NCBI GenBank assembly: GCA_021770065.1 | Contig: JAETRR010000024.1 | Location: 1-64,000, forward strand | Reading direction: 5' to 3' | From: Lachnoclostridium sp. | GTDB taxonomy: Bacteria; Bacillota; Clostridia; Lachnospirales; Lachnospiraceae | Length of the DNA stretch: 64,000 nucleotides | Part shown: piece after piece, positions 25,306-32,963 of the stretch | How positions within the stretch are numbered: the stretch's first letter is position 1 | Layout of the letters: each line of letters begins with the position of its first letter | Position numbers and translations under genes: made by a program | Notes under the pieces: generated by a model | Told to the model about the DNA's origin: nothing | Databases searched by the model: none | What the model saw: the letters and a program-made list of their open reading frames with translations, nothing else

Positions 25306-26166
25306 TCAGGCCTTTCCATCGGCCATGCAGACGCGGATCCAGTATTTTACAACATTTTTAATCTCTTCTTTTACATCGCGCATAATCTCTACGGTATGCG
25401 TAGTATAGCCCCGCTTCCCGATGATCTCCTGTGCGCTCTTCATATAGGTGCAGCGGATCTGAGTTCCTACATTCACCTTGTTGATTCCGCCCCTGATTGC
25501 TCTTCTGACATCCTCTTCCGGGATACCCGTACCGCCGTGAAGCACTAAAGGCAGGTCAAGTGCCTCATTTACTTCTTCCAGGCGCTTAAAATTAATCTCC
25601 GGTTTACCCTCGTAGAATCCGTGGGCAGTTCCGATTCCGATTGCCAGTGTATCAACACCTGTCTCACGTACAAGACGGACCGCATCGTCTGTCTTTACCA
25701 GAAAGTCTCCGCCATCGAAGCTGCCTTCATAACCACGGCCTTTAATCTTACCAATCTCAGCCTCCACAACGGCTCCATGTGCATGTGCATACCTGACAAC
25801 CTCTCTGGTATGCAGGATATTCGTCTCAAGATCCAGCTTGGAAGCATCAATCATAACGGAAGGATAGCCGCAGTCAACAGCCTTGCAGCACATCGCCGTA
25901 TCCGTCGAGTGATCCAGATGATGAATCATGGGAACCGACGCGTTTTTCATGGTAACCGTACCTATGGCGCCCAGCATTTCCAGGCCGATTTCATTTACAC
26001 CGATGGGCAGGGAAGCAAACATTACAGGTGCATGAAGTTCCTCGGCTGCCTCTAAAACTGCCATCTGATCCCAGATATCCGAGTAATCAAACATCGGCAC
26101 TGCATATCCGCCCTCATCTGCGTCATGCAGCATTTTCATAAGTGTATTTCCGTTGTAAGTCTCCAT
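25306..26166 (-). CDS. class II fructose/tagatose-bisphosphate-type aldolase
   Basis: 286-residue zinc aldolase. Zinc ligands visible: His in HHLDHSTD near residue 82, His in GTAHGFYEGKP near 178 and His in VLHGGTGIPE near 208. The NKVNVGTQIR motif near 230 binds phosphate. HLDHS replaces the more usual HLDHG. Cleaves a ketose bisphosphate to DHAP and an aldehyde phosphate in relatives (FbaA, GatY, AgaY); exact substrate undetermined. Lies between the PfkB kinase and zinc dehydrogenase genes. Confidence 0.92.
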   Translation of the reverse strand: METYNGNTLMKMLHDADEGGYAVPMFDYSDIWDQMAVLEAAEELHAPVMFASLPIGVNEIGLEMLGAIGTVTMKNASVPMIHHLDHSTDTAMCCKAVDCGYPSVMIDASKLDLETNILHTREVVRYAHAHGAVVEAEIGKIKGRGYEGSFDGGDFLVKTDDAVRLVRETGVDTLAIGIGTAHGFYEGKPEINFKRLEEVNEALDLPLVLHGGTGIPEEDVRRAIRGGINKVNVGTQIRCTYMKSAQEIIGKRGYTTHTVEIMRDVKEEIKNVVKYWIRVCMADGKA

Positions 26167-26225
26167 TTTTATTATCCTTTTCCCTCTTCTTTTATAAGCA
26201 TCTCTTTTATAACTGCTGTGACAAT

Positions 26226-27239
26226 TTACAGAAGAGAAATAATCTTCAGATATTTTTCCGGCGTCTGCACCAGGTCTTCAAATCCCTGCAGCAATTCCTC
26301 GAACCCATGGCGCAGTGTAATCATAGGCATTACATCAATGCGTTTTTCCGACAGCATATCGATACATTCCGGGAATGCATTCCGGCTGTTCCTGCATCCG
26401 AAGAAATTCAGCTCTTTTCTTGTAACTCTGGGCTGATTAAACTCAATGGGAGCTTTCGCCAGACCCACATATGCAATACGTCCGGAATTGGAAACCAGTT
26501 CAAGGGCACTGTTGATTGCAGCGGCAGAACCGGAGCATTCCAGAACAGCCGGGCACATCTCGCCGCCTGTAATTTCGCGGACGGCTTCCTCTGCATTTTC
26601 CTTTTTGCTGTTGATAACAGTTGTAATCCCCAGTGTCCCGGCAAAATCCAGCCGTTCCTGAACCACGTCCAGAAGAATCGGCTTAGCGCCGTAAACCTTG
26701 GCCGTCAGTGCCGCCAGCAGGCCAATCGTACCTGCCCCAAAAACTGCCGTAAACTCATTTCCCTGCACCCGGGCGCGGTGAACGGCATGGACGGCAATGC
26801 TTAAGGGTTCAACCATGGCTGCCAGTTCCCAGGGCATATCTTTCGGAATTTTATGCAGATAGCTGACAGGGTGGGAGATTATTTCTTTCATGCCTCCGTC
26901 CATACGCACGCCCAGAACATTCATATCGACACAGTTATTGTACAGGCCCATCCGGCACGGATAGCAATGGCCGCAGTAGAAATAGGGTTCCAGCACAACA
27001 TGATCGCCGACAGCAAAACCTTCCTCATTTTCTCCGATTTCAGTGATAACACCGGCCAGTTCATGTCCCATAACCACCGGGTATTCAACCGTAGGGTTGA
27101 TGCCTTTGTAAGCGGAAATATCCGATCCGCAGATACCGGCAGACATCACTTTAATAATGGCATGACCCGGTTTCAATTCGGGTTTCAAAATATCAACAAT
27201 ACCAATTTCTCCGGGTTTTGATAAGTTGATCGCTTTCAT
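26226..27239 (-). CDS. zinc-dependent medium-chain alcohol/polyol dehydrogenase
   Basis: 337 residues. Catalytic zinc residues: Cys in GICGSDISAYKG near 37, and GHELAGVITE near 59. Structural zinc from four cysteines in YCGHCYPCRMGLYNNC near 90-103. Rossmann motif GAGTIGLLAA near 168. Resembles threonine, sorbitol and galactitol-1-phosphate dehydrogenases. Following the ABC transporter genes, it probably oxidises the imported or phosphorylated polyol-type substrate. Ribosome site GGAGG before ATG 27239. Confidence 0.9.
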   Translation of the reverse strand: MKAINLSKPGEIGIVDILKPELKPGHAIIKVMSAGICGSDISAYKGINPTVEYPVVMGHELAGVITEIGENEEGFAVGDHVVLEPYFYCGHCYPCRMGLYNNCVDMNVLGVRMDGGMKEIISHPVSYLHKIPKDMPWELAAMVEPLSIAVHAVHRARVQGNEFTAVFGAGTIGLLAALTAKVYGAKPILLDVVQERLDFAGTLGITTVINSKKENAEEAVREITGGEMCPAVLECSGSAAAINSALELVSNSGRIAYVGLAKAPIEFNQPRVTRKELNFFGCRNSRNAFPECIDMLSEKRIDVMPMITLRHGFEELLQGFEDLVQTPEKYLKIISLL

Positions 27240-27260
27240 AATCTTATTCCTCCAATCGTT

Positions 27261-28001
27261 TTACCACCATTTGATCATATCCGTAATTTCTTCTCTGAGC
27301 CTGATAAATTCCGGAGAGGAAATATCTCTCGGCCGCGGCAGGTCAATCGAAATCTCGGATTTAATCGTTGTAGGCTTAGGCGACATTACAAGGCATCTTT
27401 CTGCAAGATACACCGCTTCCTCAATATTATGCGTAATGAAGATAACCGTACTTCCGGTCGCCTTCCAAAGGCGGATCACTTCGTCTTCCAGAAAGTACCG
27501 TACCTTGATGTCCATAGCCGCATAGGGCTCATCCATCAGTAAGAGATCCGGATGGAGAGCAAAGCTCCGTCCGATAACAATGCGCTGTTCTGTAGAAGCG
27601 CTCAATTCGTGCGGATAGGATTTGCGTACCTTTTCCAGCCCTAACATGTTGAGAATCTCTTCCGTCCGCTCCTTAATGACACCGGCGGACATATGCTTAA
27701 GCTCCAGGCCGGAACGGATATTCTCCTCGACAGTCAGCCAGGGAAAAGCAGAAGGCTCTTGAAACACGAAGGAAATATTATGTTTTTTAGGGTCGGCAGG
27801 TTCGCCGTCAATCAGAATTTCACCTGACGTAGGCTCTAAGAGCTTTACTAACAAATTTAGAAATGTAGTTTTTCCGCAGCCGGTAGGGCCTACCAGGCAG
27901 ACAAACTCGCCGTTTTTAATCGAAAAGGAAGCATTGTTTAAAACAAGCAGATCTCCGAATTTTTTTGTCAGATTTCTGACTTCAACTTTATTTTCACTCA
28001 T
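27261..28001 (-). CDS. ABC transporter ATPase, nitrate/sulfonate/taurine type, degenerate signature motif
   Basis: 246 residues starting at ATG 28001 after GGAG. Walker A GPTGCGKT (38-45), Q loop Gln81, Walker B with Glu158 (LLLMDEP) and H-loop His191 (FITHNIEE) are intact, but the signature LSGGQ is replaced by LSAST (133-137). The other ATPase of the operon has the opposite pattern, so the two should form a heterodimer with one complete and one degenerate ATP site. Energises the importer formed with the two permeases. Confidence 0.93.
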   Translation of the reverse strand: MSENKVEVRNLTKKFGDLLVLNNASFSIKNGEFVCLVGPTGCGKTTFLNLLVKLLEPTSGEILIDGEPADPKKHNISFVFQEPSAFPWLTVEENIRSGLELKHMSAGVIKERTEEILNMLGLEKVRKSYPHELSASTEQRIVIGRSFALHPDLLLMDEPYAAMDIKVRYFLEDEVIRLWKATGSTVIFITHNIEEAVYLAERCLVMSPKPTTIKSEISIDLPRPRDISSPEFIRLREEITDMIKWW

Positions 28002-28054
28002 ACTTATTCTCCAAGCCTCAGCGCCCATGGGGCGCATGCGGGGCACATGTGGGT

Positions 28055-28810
28055 TTACAGTGCAAGATCTGTATTGTCCGCGATTTCGTTACGCAAATCT
28101 AAAAATTCTTTCGATGTGTAATTCCGGGGACGCGGCATATCAGGAATATATTCTGCCTTAACACTGGTGGGACTGCCGCCGAGCAGAATAATGCGATCGC
28201 CGAGATAAATAGCTTCTTCCAGATTGCTTGTAACAAAAATAACGGTTCTTTTTTTCTTCTCCCAGATTTTCAGGATTTCTTCCTGCATCTGATAACGGGT
28301 CTGTGCGTCCAGCGCGCCGAAAGGCTCATCCATAATCATAATGTCGGATTCGGTGGCATAAGCCCGGGCAATGCCCACCCGCTGCTTCATGCCGCCGGAC
28401 AGCTCCCTGGGAATAGACTTTTCAAAGCCGGACAGCCCCACTAAATCAATGTACTTCTGGGCGCTTTCACGGCGGGTCTTTTTATCTACCCCCTTCACTT
28501 CCTGGCTGAGTTCCACATTCTGCATTACATTTTTCCAGGGATAAATATAATACTTCTGGAACACAATACCCAGATCCCCCATTTTAGGCGTTCCGTCAGC
28601 GAAAACCACTTCTCCGCCGGTCGGCTGCTCCAGACCTGCAAGGATATTCATCAGAACCGTTTTTCCGCACTGGCCGGGTCCGAGAATAACCAGAAATTCA
28701 TTTTCAAAGACATTGATGCTGACATCTTTCAAAACGCTGACATCTCCTGTACGGGTAGTAAACGTTTTTGAAATATTTTTCATGCTTATTTTGTTTTTTT
28801 GAACTGCCAC
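28055..28810 (-). CDS. ABC transporter ATPase, nitrate/sulfonate/taurine type, H-loop histidine missing
   Basis: 251 residues. Walker A is GPGQCGKT (44-51), Q loop Gln85, signature LSGGM (137-141) intact, Walker B Glu162 in IMIMDEP, but the H-loop His is Ser195 (VTSNLEE). Start assigned to GTG 28810 because AAGGAG stands ten bases ahead and it gives the family N-terminus [11 protein letters not shown]; it overlaps the permease end by 25 bases. An ATG at 28783 lacks a ribosome site. Complements the ATPase at 27261-28001. Confidence 0.92.
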   Translation of the reverse strand: MAVQKNKISMKNISKTFTTRTGDVSVLKDVSINVFENEFLVILGPGQCGKTVLMNILAGLEQPTGGEVVFADGTPKMGDLGIVFQKYYIYPWKNVMQNVELSQEVKGVDKKTRRESAQKYIDLVGLSGFEKSIPRELSGGMKQRVGIARAYATESDIMIMDEPFGALDAQTRYQMQEEILKIWEKKKRTVIFVTSNLEEAIYLGDRIILLGGSPTSVKAEYIPDMPRPRNYTSKEFLDLRNEIADNTDLAL

Positions 28811-29562
28811 GGACAAAGCACTCCTTCCAGTTTCGTGAGAATTGCGGACAGCAGGAAGCTGACCACGCCAATAACCAGCATACATGAGACAATAAGGGCG
28901 GTATCACCGGCCTCCTGGCCGCGGACGATCAGGAATCCCACACCCTGTTTTGCCGCAATCATTTCAGCTGCAACCACACACATCCATCCGGAAGACAGAG
29001 CCATTTTGATCCCGGCTAAGATTGCGGGCGTAGATGCAGGCAGCGCCACGTGAAAAAGCAGCTGGCGGTGATTACACCCAAAGGACTGTCCCGCTTTAAT
29101 GAGCATGGGATCAATGCTCTCTATACCGGATTGGGTATTCATTACAATCGGAATAAAAGCTCCGATAAACACCAGCAGAATCTTGGGAACTTCACCGATT
29201 CCGAACATCAGAATAAGCAGCGGTATCCATGCAATCGGCGGAATCGGCCGCAAAAGCTCAAATATCGGAGACAGCAGCGCTTTAACTCTGGGATACCAGC
29301 CAAAAAGAACGCCTGTAATAATCCCCAGGACGATAGCAAATCCAAAAGCCGACAGTACACGTTTTAAGCTCACAAGCACATGAACCGGCAGAGTTGCTTT
29401 TGAGATAGGATCCGTCATAATAACCAGAAAACGCTCCCACGTTTCAACGGGAGTGGGAATCAGCGTTCCCTCCTGCAGCGACAGAATTGTCCAGACACCG
29501 ATTAAGGCACCGACACCCAAAACCGGCAGAACAGCATAAATAAGATTACTGAATTTCTTCAT
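28786..29562 (-). CDS. ABC transporter permease, TauC/SsuC-like (second)
   Basis: 258 residues with about six membrane segments and the family loop that contacts the ATPase, near [18 protein letters not shown] (Glu-Ala-Ala-like coupling region). ATG 29562 overlaps the stop of the first permease (TAATG) and follows GGAGG. Two different permeases plus two different ATPases indicate a fully heteromeric importer. Confidence 0.93.
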   Translation of the reverse strand: MKKFSNLIYAVLPVLGVGALIGVWTILSLQEGTLIPTPVETWERFLVIMTDPISKATLPVHVLVSLKRVLSAFGFAIVLGIITGVLFGWYPRVKALLSPIFELLRPIPPIAWIPLLILMFGIGEVPKILLVFIGAFIPIVMNTQSGIESIDPMLIKAGQSFGCNHRQLLFHVALPASTPAILAGIKMALSSGWMCVVAAEMIAAKQGVGFLIVRGQEAGDTALIVSCMLVIGVVSFLLSAILTKLEGVLCPWQFKKTK

Positions 29563-30344
29563 TACCGATACCTCCAAGGAGCCACCTTTTTCTCCAGAAG
29601 ACCCAGCAGCCAGGAGAGCAGTGCTCCGGTGCAGCCGATAGTCAGCATACCGACAAGAATTATGTCGGGGCGGATAAGCTGTCGTCCCATTTGAATCATG
29701 TAGCCCAATCCTCCGGTAGAAGCCAGCATCTCTGCAGCCACCAGAGTAGACCAGGAAGCGCCCAGGGCATTTCGCACACCGGTAAACACCATATTCAATG
29801 ATGACGGAATACATACCTTAGTGAAAATCTGCCAGTCGGATGCCCCGAAGGTTCTGGCCACATTGACAAGAACCGGACTGGTCAGCTTAATCCCCAGATA
29901 AGAATTGATTACGCAAGGCACAAAGGCTGCCACAAAAATGATAAACACCTTGCCCGACATGCCGATACCTGCAACGAGGATTACTATCGGAATCCATGCA
30001 ATCGGCGGAATGGGACGAATGATTTCGAAAATCGGAGTCAAAAACCGATCAAATGCCTTATACTGGCCCATGAACAATCCCAGCGGCACACCAATGATAA
30101 CGGCTGCCAGAAAGGCGGAAAGAGCCAGCTTAAAGCTCATCAGAAAGTGTGTAATCAAGGTTGCACCCTCAGGCTTCGTGTCGGTCAGTTTCTGTATAAA
30201 AGCAGACACAACCTTACTTGGCGGAGAGAGTATACGGCTGGAGATAAAACCCATCTGAACTGCCATCTCCCAGACACCGAAGAAAATCACCAGTCCGGCA
30301 ATACTTAGTAAAAGACGAATTCTTTTTTCTTTTTTGGAAATCAC
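29562..30344 (-). CDS. ABC transporter permease, TauC/SsuC-like (first)
   Basis: 260 residues, six membrane segments, coupling motif region GVRNALGASWSTLVAAEML near residue 190. Start taken as GTG 30344 with AAGGAG ten bases upstream; the open frame upstream of it is not protein-like. About 48% of positions look shared with the second permease in the central [13 protein letters not shown] segment (both have [10 protein letters not shown]). Confidence 0.92.
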   Translation of the reverse strand: MISKKEKRIRLLLSIAGLVIFFGVWEMAVQMGFISSRILSPPSKVVSAFIQKLTDTKPEGATLITHFLMSFKLALSAFLAAVIIGVPLGLFMGQYKAFDRFLTPIFEIIRPIPPIAWIPIVILVAGIGMSGKVFIIFVAAFVPCVINSYLGIKLTSPVLVNVARTFGASDWQIFTKVCIPSSLNMVFTGVRNALGASWSTLVAAEMLASTGGLGYMIQMGRQLIRPDIILVGMLTIGCTGALLSWLLGLLEKKVAPWRYR

Positions 30345-30470
30345 AGGACAATTTCTCCTTTCCCGGCTGCAGAACCCGGATTGCAGAATTCGGCACAGCC
30401 GGTAAAACGATCGTTGCGGCCGCAGGCCGTACTTTGAACTGCGGCCGCAGTTTTTCAAGTTCTAATATAA

Positions 30471-31604
30471 TCAGTCCGCAAACAGCTGCTTAATAAAGGT
30501 ATCGTCAATAAAGCTGATAGACTGCAGATATTCCTTGTCTTCTTCCGTGTACTTGCCGCTGTCCACAAAATAGTCAAACATATCATAAACAATGCTGTCT
30601 ACAGGCCTGCTGCCAGGCTCGCCTGCCCACAGCTCCTTCTGTTCGGCCGTTGTCGGCATGGGACGTTCATTGACAATGGCCGTGACAATCTCCTTATCTA
30701 CATCCAGGCCGTTGTCCAGCTGCAGCTCCAGAAGGTAATCAACCTGTCCTTCTTTATTGTCATTGTAGTCGTCGCAGACTTCGTAATAAGTCTTCAGCCA
30801 GGCCAGTACAGCGTCGGGTTTTTCTTCAATGGCCTTCTTAGAAGCAACAATTACGTTATAAACCTTAGTTCCTGTCCAGGTACCGTTGGAAGCCATAACC
30901 CAGTCTTCTTTTGCGGCCTGTTTGCTCTGGGGATCCCACAGTGCGCAGATATCACCCTGTCCGGCCTTAAAGGCTGCAAAGGCAGAAGGCACGTCCATGT
31001 GGACAATCTCCACATCATCCTCCGTAAGCCCCAGCAGATTAAGCGTGGCAATTAACAGATAGTGGGCAGAAGTACCTGTCGGGCACAGTATGGTTTTGCC
31101 TCTCCAGGAATCGGCATCGCCGAGAATCTCCGGATGCCCTTCCACTTTACCGGAAATTCCGGCAATCTCGCTGTCCGATCTTACCCAGTAGTTGCAGGCC
31201 ATGGTGTCCTCGGCAGCAAGGCCGATAATCTTCGCATCATATGCAAGGCCGCTGGAAGCTGCAGGGGGAACTCCCATAACTCCTACATCCCATTCGTCGG
31301 CACCCAGGGCTTCGCTTTGTGCCGTTCCGGCGGTAAAATAAAGAATTTCGGCATTCAGACCGTTTTTTTCAAAATAGCCCTCCTGCTCCGCAATGTAGCT
31401 GGGAAGCCCATGGTTCTGGGGCTGATGGCTGATAACGATGTTCATGTCGGCAGCCTCTGTGCTGTCTGCACTTTCTGTAGTCTCTGTACTCTCTTTGTTC
31501 TCGGCGGGTTCTGCGCTCTGTGTGCCCTCCTGCTTCTGGCCACAGCCTGCTGTCAGAATAACCATGGCTAACGCCAGAACTGATGCAGCAATTCTTTTTG
31601 TCAT
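30471..31604 (-). CDS. ABC transporter substrate-binding lipoprotein, NMT1/TauA/SsuA family
   Basis: 377 residues. Lipoprotein signal with lipobox LTAGC, Cys21 being the anchor. A Thr/Glu/Ala-rich linker to about residue 52 is followed by the periplasmic-binding fold: ISHQPQNHGLPSYIAEQEGYFEKNGL and VGVMGVPPAASSGLAY. The family binds sulfonates, nitrate or thiamine precursors rather than ordinary sugars. First gene of the 13-kb operon; probably sets its substrate. Confidence 0.92.
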   Translation of the reverse strand: MTKRIAASVLALAMVILTAGCGQKQEGTQSAEPAENKESTETTESADSTEAADMNIVISHQPQNHGLPSYIAEQEGYFEKNGLNAEILYFTAGTAQSEALGADEWDVGVMGVPPAASSGLAYDAKIIGLAAEDTMACNYWVRSDSEIAGISGKVEGHPEILGDADSWRGKTILCPTGTSAHYLLIATLNLLGLTEDDVEIVHMDVPSAFAAFKAGQGDICALWDPQSKQAAKEDWVMASNGTWTGTKVYNVIVASKKAIEEKPDAVLAWLKTYYEVCDDYNDNKEGQVDYLLELQLDNGLDVDKEIVTAIVNERPMPTTAEQKELWAGEPGSRPVDSIVYDMFDYFVDSGKYTEEDKEYLQSISFIDDTFIKQLFAD

Positions 31605-31707
31605 TTTTGTACCTCCTCTTGTTGTTTATTATTCTTTTATTTTAATCCGTGTGTTATACACTGATTAAGTTCCAACGCTTTCTTTCATCATATCTTATGA
31701 ATATTAC

Positions 31708-31763
31708 GAAACTTATCTTTCATTTCTTTCGTTTATTATATTTTATTTCTTTTGTTTTTGCAA
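31708..31763 (-). promoter_or_regulatory. promoter and DeoR sites of the ABC/carbohydrate operon
   Basis: Minus-strand TTGCAA (31758-31763), 17-base spacer, TATAAT (31735-31740), the best promoter in the operon. Just downstream stand GAAAG on the minus strand at 31726-31730 and 31717-31721 and GAAAC on the plus strand at 31708-31712, resembling the repeats at the divergent deoR promoter. The 5' leader is about 125 bases. Confidence 0.7.
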
Positions 31764-31963
31764 TGCATAACTTATACAATTTTCGATATCTCATTTTGTT
31801 ATTTTTGCACAAATTTTGAACATTCATTGGCTTTCCTGTATAATCCCAATAAATGCGCTGTCCGGATTGTATGATCCGGAGCTTTGAAAAATTTTTATTT
31901 TATCCAAACGCAAAAATGCGCCCGCTATGCGGACGCTTATTTCATATATGATATTATTTTTTC

Positions 31964-32010
31964 GAAACATTCGAAACCACTTGCGAAACTTATAGAAACT
32001 ATGATATAAT
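31964..32010 (+). promoter_or_regulatory. deoR promoter with four GAAAC repeats
   Basis: TTGCGA (31981-31986), 18-base spacer, TATAAT (32005-32010). GAAAC occurs at 31964, 31973, 31985 and 31995, roughly one helical turn apart, overlapping the promoter. The 465-base gap between the two divergent genes also holds an imperfect GCGCCCGC/GCGGACGC hairpin at about 31918-31936 and otherwise AT-rich sequence with no gene. Confidence 0.7.
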
Positions 32011-32069
32011 CCTCATAGCCAGAGCGCGTTTAAAATAATTTATACTCCAGGAAGGAGGGCGGACATCCT

Positions 32070-32828
32070 ATGTTAAACCAGCGCAAAAAAGATATTTTAG
32101 AATTATTGAAAGAAAACGAATCGATTAAAATTGCGACTCTTGCCGAATTATGCGGTGTATCGCAGGTCACAATCAGAAAAGATGTTGCGCAGCTGGAAGA
32201 ATTGGGAATGATTCACAGATACCGCGGCAAAATCGGCATTGCAAGCCAAAACTCAAGACCGTATTACGTACGGGAGGATTGCAATCTGGCCAACAAGCGG
32301 CTTGTGGCACAGAAAGCAGCCGAGATGATCTCCCCAAATGATCTGATCATTCTGGATGCCGGCACAACTACGATGCTGATCGCAGAACTCCTGGCTTCCG
32401 AACAGCCTCACAGCATTGTTACAAACTCCGTCCCTGTGGCAACCCAGCTCAGAAATACGAATCACGTAGTCACCATGGTGGGAGGCATGCTGCTCAACCA
32501 GTCTTTATGCTGCATCGGCCCCGATACAGAGGCAGCGTTTCAGAAAATAGAAGCAGACAAAGTCTTTATAGGCTGCAGCGGGCTGCGGGCATCCCGGGGA
32601 TTAACTACCGAGAATATCATAGAAGCGTCTACAAAAAAAGCTATGCTCCACGCCGCAAAACAGGTGATTGCAGTTTTTGACGGCAGTAAATTTGAACAGA
32701 CCGCGCTCAGCCTCTTTGCCTCCTTTGACGAGATCGACACCGTCATAACCACTCGTCCCGAAAATGACAATTCTATTCTGGAGGAGATGCGGCAGCACGG
32801 CATCCATATCATTTTTGCCGATGAGTAA
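32070..32828 (+). CDS. DeoR/GlpR-family transcriptional repressor
   Basis: 252 residues. Winged helix at 1-57 (ILELLKENESIKIATLAELCGVSQVTIRKDVAQLEE) and a DeoRC sensor domain with DAGTTTMLIAELL near residue 97 and DGSKFEQTALSLFASFDEID near 205, which usually senses a sugar phosphate. Divergent from the ABC/carbohydrate operon; both promoters carry GAAAC-type repeats. AAGGAGG precedes the ATG. Confidence 0.95.
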   Translation: MLNQRKKDILELLKENESIKIATLAELCGVSQVTIRKDVAQLEELGMIHRYRGKIGIASQNSRPYYVREDCNLANKRLVAQKAAEMISPNDLIILDAGTTTMLIAELLASEQPHSIVTNSVPVATQLRNTNHVVTMVGGMLLNQSLCCIGPDTEAAFQKIEADKVFIGCSGLRASRGLTTENIIEASTKKAMLHAAKQVIAVFDGSKFEQTALSLFASFDEIDTVITTRPENDNSILEEMRQHGIHIIFADE

Positions 32829-32838
32829 ACTCATTTCA

Positions 32839-32916
32839 TCCGGATAAAAAAGAAACATCCTTACAGGCCGCCGCAATCTGCGCGGTTCCTGTAAGGATGT
32901 TTCTTTTTTATCCGGA
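32839..32916. terminator. bidirectional terminator between deoR and tex
   Basis: Perfect 29-bp inverted repeat (32839-32867 and 32888-32916) with A-runs on one side and T-runs on the other inside the arms, between convergent genes. Confidence 0.9.
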
Positions 32917-32963
32917 CACTGCCGGCTTTTATTTATGGCGGTACTTCGATGGGCGCATGCGGT

